From Stephanodiscus triporus (taxonomy: Eukaryota > Bacillariophyta > Thalassiosirophyceae > Thalassiosirales > Thalassiosiraceae): DNA of 16,656 nt. Below the pieces are notes generated by a model that saw nothing but the letters and a program-made list of their open reading frames with translations, ran no database searches and was not told the DNA's origin. This document shows, piece after piece, positions 9,799-16,656 of the stretch (position 1 is its first letter; every line of letters begins with the position of its first letter). The position numbers were made by a program, and so were the translations under genes. The DNA lies in assembly GCA_036939755.1 (NCBI GenBank), contig JALLAZ010001842.1, positions 1 to 16,656 of the forward strand. The letters are read 5' to 3'.

Positions 9799-10276
9799 TT
9801 TCTTCAGATGCGAACAAGAGTGGAAACGTGCTCCTCGGGATGATTAAACAATATATATCTTGCCGCTCTTCTCGGCGGAGTGGTATGGCTCGAGGGCAGC
9901 CTTATCGTCCCCTTGACTAAAAATTTGACATGAGGAGCGATTGGCTCGTTGTTTGTTGCCAGGTCTTGGTGTTGACGGTGGTATCAGCTGATCTTGGAGT
10001 TGGCTGATCTTGGTACTATATGTACTGCGCCAGCATGATTTTACCATGTTCATTTGGTTGTTTCGCCTACAAATCTGATTCGGGTTTCAAACAGCTTGAA
10101 CTTTATGTACCGAGCTGGCAGCTGTTCCCGCCATGTTGATACCTCACTCCCCACAGCGCAGCCACAGATCGCCCACCACGGCACGCCGTCGGTCTCCAGT
10201 CTCCAGACACATCCAGCTAGCGGCTTAACCTTCTTGGCCTTCAACCCGAGTGCCTTTTTTCGAAATAATAGAAGAA
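9799..10276. promoter_or_regulatory. Divergent intergenic region between the LRR gene and the Tim13-like gene
   Basis: The region separates two divergent start codons and presumably holds both promoters and 5' UTRs. GCTGATCTTGG occurs twice in close succession near 9988-10014. I recognise no coding exon in it. Confidence 0.45.
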
Positions 10277-10748
10277 ATGGATCCCGCCGCCGCCCTCCAA
10301 AGTCTCACCCCCGAGCAGAAGCACGCCGTGATGGCCCAGGCGCAGCAGCAGGCGAATCAGCAGATCATGTCGGCGATGATCGAATCCATGACGCTCAGCT
10401 GCTTCGACAGGTGCGCTGGGGTCAATGGCGATAGGTTAGACACGAAGGAGCAGGGATGGTAAGAGAGAGAGCAGAAAGCATAGAGCAAAGCGGTGCAGTG
10501 GATGAAGTGGCGCGTTGTCGCAAAAGCCGTGCAGTGGAAGAAGTGGCGCGTTGTCGGTTATTCATTTTGGTTTTTGGAAAGCCAACGTCGAGTATACATC
10601 ACATCACCGCACTCATCATGTTATTCATTACCCGTCATGTTCTTTGCTTCGCGTCATCATTGATATAAAAAGTCTCGCCAATTGTCAAGATAGATTTCTA
10701 GACGTGAGGAAGGCTGTTCAGGACAGTTTGGAGAAGAGGCAGGGCTGA
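10277..10748 (+). CDS. TIM13: Small Tim chaperone of the mitochondrial intermembrane space, Tim13-like
   Basis: Exons 10277-10458 and 10673-10748 encode 85 residues, the usual size of a small Tim. The intron (10459-10672, GTAAGA...AAAAG) splits a cysteine codon, TG|T. Splicing rebuilds the twin CX3C signature, C42-FDR-C46 and C61-LAN-C65, with 14 residues between. Helical flanks (QAQQQANQQIMSAMIESM before, DRFLDVRKAVQDSLEKRQ after) complete the fold. The segment LD-x-x-EQ-x-C-L-x-x-C-x-DRF is closer to Tim13 than to Tim8, Tim9 or Tim10, though the paralogue call is less sure than the family. In the family, Tim8-Tim13 hexamers escort hydrophobic precursors such as Tim23 and beta-barrels across the intermembrane space, and the cysteines form disulphides through Mia40. 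The ATG at 10277 is preferred, since the 27 nt upstream in the same frame begin with GTG. Confidence 0.88.
10485..10556 (+). repeat. Two-copy 36-bp tandem repeat within the TIM13 intron
   Basis: 10485-10520 and 10521-10556 are near-identical copies; both contain GTGCAGTGGA, then GAAGTGGCGCGTTGTCG. They differ at about four positions. They lie wholly inside the intron, so the protein is unaffected. Confidence 0.8.
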
Positions 10749-11892
10749 GAGAGGGGGGGAGGGAGGGAGGGAGAGAGATATAGAGGTGAGAGGGTTTTCT
10801 GATAGAACTATGTTATATCCCCGAGGGCAAGATGAGACAATCCAAATGATAAAATATTGCATCATCGTCTTTATTCGTCTCATTGTTCCTTTTCAATCTT
10901 CGATCACTGGTGGGGGGAAAGTGCGCATAGTCTTGCCGGAGAAACGAGGGAATGTGGCAGAGTTGATCGTTAGCAATATTGGAGAAAGAGAAAAACACAA
11001 CATTGCATTATAATTTACAATCTGGCATATTTGTGAAGTTCACCCCGCTTTCAACCCTACCGTTCAAGAATTGAACCATATCGAACTTCAAAGTTGGTTA
11101 CTTATTTATTTCTACATATTCTTTAAGCATCGTCTCTGCCCTGAACAGGGTTTAGGTCTTCCGTGGATGCAAGGGGAAACATAAACCTTAAACTAGATCT
11201 TCACGGAGCAGTCACGCAGTCACCGAATTCTACACTATCGCTAAAGAGATATACGTAAGAAGAGTGAGCTTACTCCTCAACTCGCAGATGATATTATGTT
11301 GTCCAATGTTTGCGAAGCTTCTCTCAGAAGGCCTGTTCTACGGCTGATATTGAAGTTGAAGGTCTCCTGCCTCTCCGGTACCAGTGTTGTCAGTGGCAGG
11401 ACACAAAACGGACAGTCTTTTTCACAACACTGGCTGCTTGGGTTGGTGCTGCATCCCTCTCAAAGTAAAGTCCAACGGAGACCGTGTCCGAAGCCTCTCA
11501 TGCTCGGCGACTCATCTTGCCAAAAATGTTCAACTCGAAATCAATGATGTTCCACTCTAATATTTACCATCAACGTTTGTATTATTTGTACTTACAATAC
11601 TACAGGGGGGGGGGGGGGGGGGGTTTGGGCTTAAGATACTCGGAAAATTCCTGCATTCATTATTATGTTAGATTTGGGCCAATAGAAATTCCCACACGAA
11701 ATGTTCGAAGCAATGTGACCGACCGATGATCGCGTCCTCCCATCCAGTAAAATACCCATCGACCGTCGACCGCCTCTTTTTTTTTGCGCGAATGACCATG
11801 TCTCCGTTCCGCCCTTCCTTCCGACACCCCCCTCCCATCCTCCACGCGCAATATACCCAAACCCCCCTCCAATCCCTCCAGGTCCTCCTTCC
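10749..11892. other. Convergent intergenic region of about 1.1 kb, no gene recognised
   Basis: This is the longest gene-free stretch, between the stop codons of the Tim13-like gene and the acylphosphatase gene. It contains a purine-rich G/A stretch just after 10748, a G19 run at 11605-11623 and a T-rich run near 11780. Short open frames present show no family motifs. I see no tRNA-like cloverleaf. It could hide a non-coding RNA that I cannot detect by eye. Confidence 0.5.
11605..11623 (+). repeat. Mononucleotide G19 tract
   Basis: Nineteen consecutive G residues lie in the intergenic region. Exact length is unreliable in most sequencing methods. Confidence 0.9.
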
Positions 11893-13233
11893 CTACCTCC
11901 CCGTATGGACGTAAAAATCGTCGTACAGCCCCGTGGGGAATTCGTCCTCGACGCTCTCCACCACGATCGCCTGCGACAGACCGACGTCGCCGCGTTTACA
12001 CCATCGAACGAATCCGTCGACCATCTTCCGCGTCCCCTAAAAGTATCAATTTTTTGTTTTTGTTATTGCGTTCGAATACACGAGAGGGGCGAAGAACATC
12101 GTGTGAGATTTTTCTTCGCGAATCGAAAAAATGGCACCTCGGGGATCGCCGGGCGGGGAGAAACAATAAAGAAAATATGGGGCCAAATTTTTAGAGAGAG
12201 AGAGAGAGAGTTCTCCCTCTCTCTTTCTCTCTCTCTCTCTCTCCTCAGATCTCTCACCTCGACGTAAATCTCGGCCCGCTTGCTACCGTCGGGCGGGGAC
12301 ATGTTACCGATGAGCTTTCGGAATCGCGATGCCTGGTTCAGCGGGCGAAAAAAAAGAAAAAAAGATCAACGACGAGACCGGGTCGGGGCGACGCGAACGA
12401 CGGAAATGAAAATGGCGAGTGGGGGGGGGGGGGGGGGGGGGAGGGGGTTGCGTAGAATTTCGATGGCGACGCGCGAATGTTATTTACGAGGCGGATAAAA
12501 ATAAATATAAAGCGAAAAGCCCCGGAGGTCATTCGACGCAGCGACGATATGCACCCACACGAACGTAACGAAAGAACGAACGAACGAACCAACGAACGAA
12601 CGAACGAACGAACGAACGAACGAACGAACGAACGAACGAACGAACGAACGAACGAACGAACGAACGCGCGCTTTGCTCTTTTTTTTTGTACCGTCCCCCC
12701 CCCACCTGCCCAAACATACTCACCTCGTTCTTGACGCACGATCGGTAGTATCCGCCGTCGACGTCGCCCTTCACGACTATCCGACGCGCGATGATTTCGG
12801 CAGGGTCGATGCCCGCGGATGCGTAGTACTCGTCCCCCCCCCGCGTCCCGCGCAGCGCCGTCGATGACGTCGTGGCGGATGACGAGGCGGCGGCGCGCGT
12901 CGTCGTCGTCGTCATCGTCGTACTCGTCGTCGTCGTCGTCTTCGCCGCCGGGAGGACGACCGAGGCGGCGGCGCGGACCGACGACGACGAGCACGAGTGA
13001 GACGACGACGACGACGTCATCGGCGACGTCGACGTCATCATCGGCGGCCCCGCCGCGCGCGGGACGACGACGACGACGACGTTCGAGGGACCGCGACGGT
13101 GACGGCGGGCCGCGTCGACTATGGCGGGCGCGAAGGCGAAGCAGCCGAGGATGGCGTCGTCGCCGAGGAGGAGGAGGGAGGGGATCCCGACGAGGAGGGA
13201 GAAAGCGGAGATCGGGGGGCGGCGATTCACCAT
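11893..13233 (-). CDS. Acylphosphatase with predicted plastid-targeting presequence
   Basis: Three minus-strand exons, 13233-12724, 12332-12258 and 12036-11893, give 729 nt and 242 residues. Introns are 391 and 221 bp with GTGAGT/CAG and GTGAGA/TAG ends. The start at 13233 has an excellent context (ACCATGG) and leads into a hydrophobic signal segment ending CFAFAP (31-36). This resembles the ASAFAP cleavage motif of diatom bipartite plastid presequences. A long Ser/Thr/Ala-rich stretch (about 60-128) resembles a transit peptide or disordered linker. The C-terminal part (about 148-238) is an acylphosphatase: RRIVVKGDVDGGYYR fits G-x-V-x-G-x-x-x-R, with R164 as the phosphate-binding arginine and N180 (IGN) as the likely catalytic asparagine. 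It ends in EIYVEGTRKMVDGFVRWCKRG and a final beta strand. The family hydrolyses acyl phosphates to carboxylate and phosphate. The substrate here is unknown, and the Arg-Asn spacing is two residues shorter than in human enzymes. The gene is divergent from the serine hydrolase. Confidence 0.72.
12193..12243. repeat. (AG)n/(CT)n inverted dinucleotide repeat in intron 2 of the acylphosphatase gene
   Basis: An (AG)9 run at 12193-12210 is followed within a few bases by a CT-rich run to about 12243. The two arms are complementary, so the transcript could fold a long hairpin inside the 221-bp intron. Confidence 0.85.
12421..12441 (+). repeat. Mononucleotide G21 tract in intron 1 of the acylphosphatase gene
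   Basis: Twenty-one consecutive G on the plus strand (C in the transcript) are followed by A and five more G. The tract lies about 90 nt from the 3' end of the 391-bp intron. Confidence 0.9.
12574..12666 (+). repeat. GAAC tetranucleotide microsatellite, about 23 units
   Basis: A near-pure GAAC repeat with a single interruption (CAAC at 12590). It sits inside intron 1 of the acylphosphatase gene and generates long spurious open frames that read RSFV on the minus strand and NERT on the plus strand. Confidence 0.95.
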
Positions 13234-13615
13234 GGTCGCAGGATTTGAGCGCAGCACTCTCTCTGACACCTCTCTCTTTTTCGAGCTCCAAAAAAATCTT
13301 GAGCAAGGGTTTTCATATCTCTACGTGGGAATAGTTACAAAGCAAGCTGGCGGGGGCTCGCTGGCAGGATCATCCACGTGGAGGTTCACCTCTTCGCCGT
13401 TCGCCGGCTTATTTTTTTAGAGGGTTCTCATCTCCGAGGAGCGGCATACGATGAATCGCGGGCGCCTATTTGGGCTTCGGGTCGGGTGCTGCGAATCCCC
13501 CCCCCCCCCCCCTCCCTCGCGAGATGGGTAGTATAAATCCCTTCCCCTTCTTGACTGAGTGTCCAGGGCGGCGTCCCCCCATAGTATGCCATTCTCTCCC
13601 CCCTACTTGTCCGCC
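13234..13615. promoter_or_regulatory. Divergent promoter region between the acylphosphatase and serine hydrolase genes
   Basis: This space holds the upstream regions of two divergent genes. Features seen are a C16 run at 13497-13512 and a TATA-like element further right. It may also contain 5' UTR sequence for both genes. I recognise no coding exon. Confidence 0.5.
13532..13538 (+). promoter_or_regulatory. TATA-like element upstream of the serine hydrolase gene
   Basis: TATAAAT lies 84 nt upstream of the preferred start codon at 13616. The distance is suitable for a core promoter with a short 5' UTR. There is no direct evidence that it is used. Confidence 0.45.
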
Positions 13616-14931
13616 ATGAAGTTTTCGACTGCTATCGCGACATTGTCCATGATGTCGTGTCTCTCCGGCGCCACGATCATGGCGCGCACCACCCCCATCG
13701 TCCCGACGGACCTATCGAAGGACCTCGAGTATTCGCCATACGCGAATCGATCGCCGGCCGCCATCCGCGTCCTCGAGACGTCGAGGTCCTCCCCGCACGT
13801 CCGGACGGTCGTGGTCGTGGAGGACGGCAGGGTGGTCGTCTCGTACGTTCGCGACGATGTCGATCCGAACGAGCCGTACGACGTGTGGTCCGTGACGAAG
13901 GGCGTGACGTCGTTGTTAATGGGCATACTCCTCGAAAGCGGGGCCATCGAGTCCGTCGACGAGACTCTGGGACGTATCTTCGCCGACGAGACAACATGGG
14001 AGGGCATTGAGGATGCCGAGTATCGCAAGGTGAGACAAAGATCGACGGAAGATGTGGGATGCATGCATTATTCCTGTTCGTGGATTGTGTATAGTTTCTA
14101 CCCACAATTTGATTTCTGTGTCCTTGCTGGCCATCTAAGCAGAACATCACTATCAGGGAATTGCTCACAATGACGTCCGGCCTTGCGTGGGATTGGAGCA
14201 GATTCCCACTGGATCCCGATTGGTTCGAGGGCGTATGCAGCAGCGAGCGGGGGAACGATCAACTGAGACGCTGGTTGAGCGGCCCTGAAATCGGAACGAA
14301 GGGTAAATTTGATTACCTCGCAATGAGCGACATTTTGAGTCACGTCATCGTCAAACGGACCGGCATGACTCCTAGGGACTTCATCGCCAAGAGAGTACTC
14401 CCGCATCTTGGCATCAAGGCCGATGAGATCGGCTGGGGTGCACACTGTGCCAGCCCCGCAAATCGATCCCCCTCAACGGACGAGCCGGAATCGGCCTTCC
14501 ACAATCTGAGATTGACCCCCGTCCAGATGGCCAAATTTGGCATGCTCTTCTTGCAAGAGGGCGCCGCGGGGTCCGATGTCGTCGTTGTGTCCCCCGCCTG
14601 GATCCGCGAAATGCTCACCCCATCAATTGTCATCGAAGATCCCTTATTCTACAACATAACGGGCCTGCGCAGCGAAGTTTCCTACGGCTACCTATGGTAC
14701 AAGGACTTGGCAGGTATCGGCACAGATAACTGGTGTGCGTTCGGCATGGGCGGCCAGTACATCTGCATCGATCGGGATCTGGGACGTGTCTTGATACTTC
14801 AACGTGACGGATGTGACGGATTGGATCCGGATGATCTACTGAATGCAATGAGAGTCACCCTCACGGATTTTGTGGCTCTGGATCCGAATCTGTCCTTCAA
14901 GATTCAGATGCCCGACGATGGAGAATTGTGA
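13616..14931 (+). CDS. SxxK serine hydrolase of the beta-lactamase-related (class C/PBP-like) superfamily
   Basis: Exons 13616-14029 and 14143-14931 give 400 residues; the intron at 14030-14142 is GTGAGA...GCAG. The ATG at 13616 is preferred because it opens a signal-peptide-like segment (MKFSTAIATLSMMSCLSGAT); an in-frame ATG at 13586 would add 10 residues. The catalytic S92-V-T-K95 follows a beta-hairpin (VVVVEDGRVVVSY). Exon 2 opens with NITIRELLTMTSGL, the conserved helix and loop of this family. The second motif appears as FDYLAMSD (Y196), lacking the usual asparagine or serine of Y-x-N. The third motif is GMGGQ (339-343), as in 6-aminohexanoate-dimer-hydrolase and esterase-like members. 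Members are esterases, amidases or peptidases, so a beta-lactamase activity should not be assumed. The substrate is unknown, and localisation is probably secretory or organellar. It is convergent with the FKBP-MsrA gene, with 197 bp between stop codons. Confidence 0.85.
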
Positions 14932-15128
14932 TTCCAACTCCGCAATGGCTATTAGTTCGGCCTGCTTTAGAAGCATCTCCACCATGATGAGACACCCCTT
15001 GAATGTTTATGTCGTGAACTCAGGCCTTAATTATGTAATCTACCAAATTATCGCCATACGATACTACATACATCTACTCCTCCTCACAATCCAGTGACTG
15101 TAGGTGCATTCCGCCAAAATACGCATCA

Positions 15129-16527
15129 TCAGCCATAGCACCGAATGGTCTCCCTCGAACCCTTCCTCGCGCTCTGCCCTCCCTTCAACAGATACTGCTG
15201 GTGGTATTCCTCCGCCATGTAAAATGTTCGGGCCTCCTTCAACTCCGTCATCACCTCCCTGCCTCCGCTCGCTGCTAGCTCGTTCAGGAGCTTCTCCGCC
15301 ACCCTCCTCTGATGGTCGTCGTGGTAATATATCCCGTGGCGATATTGCGTACCGCGATCGTTCCCAACTCGATTCGACCGATATACGTCCTCGCCGAGTC
15401 TATCCAATCCCAGCCGGACCAACGATTCGTACGACGCGACGTCCTCGTCGTACACGATACGTATCGCCTCCGCGTGGCCGGTGGTGCCGGAACAAACCTC
15501 CTCGTAGGTCGGATCGATCTTGTGACCCTGCGTGTATCCGACGTGCGTGGAGATCACGCCGGGCATCCTCTGATAGGCGAGCTCTTTTTTTTAATGTTGT
15601 ATTTTTTGAGGGGAAAGGGGATGGGGAGAAGCACGAAACGGGGATTGTATTATTATGCCAATCCGAGAGAAGGAGAGAAATTCGACAACCGAAAACGAAA
15701 ACTTGACGAATATTCGGACAATTACCTCCGCCCCAAAAGCAACCCAAGGCAAATGTCGCGACCGTGTATCTCCCTCCATTCTTCGCGGTGGCATCGCCCT
15801 CTTTGTAGTACTCCCAATTCGTCGGTCCCTCCTCCACCATATCGAGGGTCAAATCGACCTCGTACGCGTATCCGGCATACCTCGGATTCGCATCGAGCGT
15901 CCAAGTCTCGCCGTCCGTTGCCGTGACCCGACATTCCACGCCGTTGCCCATACCGAGGACTGTGCCGACACTCACGCGGGAGGTGTCCACGGACTTTCCC
16001 AATTCCGAGTCCGATATTCGATAGACTAGATCCGGATCTCGCGCCCCGTATCCTGCGTCGACGATCGCCCCCTCGATCGTCTCACCGGGACGCATCGTGG
16101 ATAGCAGCCCGTGCAGGCCGGGGAGGTAATTCCCGCCGTCGAGGACGAGTTGCCTCGTCCCGTCGGTGTCGAATGGCACGATCGGCCAGTCCTCCCCCCC
16201 GCCGCCACCGTCGTCGTCGCCGCTACTCCCCACCGGACGAAAGCGACGGAGCGTGAACGTGACGACGTCCCCGGACTTGGGCCTTCTACCGAGCGATGAC
16301 CCCGACGACGAGGGGGGGGATCCCGCCGTTGTTCCTTCCGGGATCGTCGTCGGTCGGCATTCTCCGTCCGCCGAAGCGGTGCCAATGCTGGCGAGAAGCA
16401 GACCGCCGCCGTATCGAGTCGGGACGGCGGATCTGGCGGCGAGGATCCCGAAGGTGCTGGCGGACCATGCGCTTGCGGCTAGGAAGTGGTGTACGTAGAG
16501 GAGGGCAGTGGTGGCTTGGAGCAACAT
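15129..16527 (-). CDS. FKBP/SlyD-like prolyl isomerase fused to peptide methionine sulfoxide reductase A
   Basis: Exons 16527-15726 and 15583-15129 encode 418 residues. The 142-bp intron (GTAATT...AAAAG) lies directly after the codons for GCFWGG and restores GCFWGG-E-LAYQRMPGV. Residues 1-25 form a signal-like hydrophobic leader (AASAWSAS), so secretion or organelle import is likely. A low-complexity linker leads to an FKBP-type domain at about 85-232. Its signs are SGDVVTFTLRRF, the LPGLHGLLSTMRPGE segment, the AGYGARD loop, and LDANPRYAGYAYEVDLTL, like the D-x-N-P-L-A-G segment of SlyD-type enzymes. MsrA follows from about 254, with nucleophile C263, THVGYTQGHKIDPTYEEVCSGTTGHAE, and a C-terminus EEYHQQYLLKGGQSARKG...IRCYG as in plant MsrA, where the last cysteine can resolve. 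MsrA reduces methionine-S-sulfoxide in proteins; the FKBP part would catalyse prolyl isomerisation or chaperoning. FKBP activity is inferred from the fold only. An ATG further upstream (near 16567) meets a stop, so 16527 is chosen. Confidence 0.9.
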
Positions 16528-16656
16528 CGTGCTGTCTCGTGGAGATTTATTATGTTTGGGCAAGCATCAGAAAACACCCGGCCCGCCCGCCCCCGGCCCA
16601 GCCTCGTCTTCATTTTAACTTGTTACTTAGTTCGTAGTTAATTACCGTACAATATT

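Noticed and set aside
10749..11892. Possible tRNA or snoRNA in the 1.1-kb gene-free interval
   Set aside because: I found no B-box-like GGTTCGAATCC, no cloverleaf and no clear C/D boxes with pairing arms. A covariance-model scan would be needed to say more.
12338..13306. Long minus- and plus-strand frames with RSFV or NERT peptide repeats
   Set aside because: The repeats come from the GAAC microsatellite inside intron 1 of the acylphosphatase gene. Spliced exons on either side make a recognisable domain without it.
13616..14931. Antibiotic-resistance beta-lactamase
   Set aside because: The gene contains a spliceosomal-type intron and a eukaryotic-style leader, and belongs to the broad SxxK hydrolase superfamily. 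Its GMGGQ and FDYLAMSD motifs are not those of true beta-lactamases.
15104..15706. Plus-strand frame of 200 residues rich in Ser, Arg and Pro
   Set aside because: It is the reverse complement of MsrA exon 2 and the intron, with no domain of its own.

Overview
The window looks like nuclear DNA of a diatom, most likely a centric one of the Thalassiosira/Cyclotella type. The reasons are short GT-AG introns of about 75 to 400 bp, a BspA-type leucine-rich repeat protein of the kind greatly expanded in these diatoms, a plastid-type presequence with a CFAFAP cleavage motif, and typical eukaryotic housekeeping genes (DNA ligase IV, an SSU-processome subunit, a small Tim chaperone). The species is an inference, because no rRNA or organelle marker is present.

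Eight protein genes are supported, and they alternate strictly in strand (+ - + - + - + -). Left to right they are: an Orai/CRAC-channel-like four-helix membrane protein (390-1257, +, one intron); a seven-exon DNA ligase IV of about 1,429 residues (1712-6574, -); the C-terminal part of a Utp5/WDR43-type ribosome-biogenesis protein (6866-8208, +), damaged by an assembly join and an apparent frameshift; a BspA-like LRR protein (8559-9798, -) with one extra base in a homopolymer; a Tim13-like mitochondrial chaperone (10277-10748, +, one intron); a predicted plastid-targeted acylphosphatase (11893-13233, -, two introns); a secreted or organellar SxxK serine hydrolase of the beta-lactamase superfamily (13616-14931, +, one intron); and a fusion of an FKBP/SlyD-like prolyl isomerase with peptide methionine sulfoxide reductase A (15129-16527, -, one intron).

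The exon structures were worked out by hand. For every spliced gene the exon lengths add up to whole codons and the junctions rebuild family motifs: the ligase K-x-D-G-x-R site, the second CX3C of Tim13, the acylphosphatase core, and MsrA GCFWGG-E. The genes do not form an operon or one pathway. They are independent eukaryotic loci in a compact genome, with shared divergent and convergent intergenic spaces.

The most notable points are the FKBP-MsrA fusion, an Orai-like channel with a conserved selectivity-filter glutamate, and a 75-bp stop-free, frame-preserving intron exactly at the catalytic lysine of DNA ligase IV. There is also a 72-bp direct repeat flanking a single N, almost certainly a scaffolding artefact. 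I see no mobile element, CRISPR array, virus-like gene or RNA gene. No clearly new multi-gene system is present.
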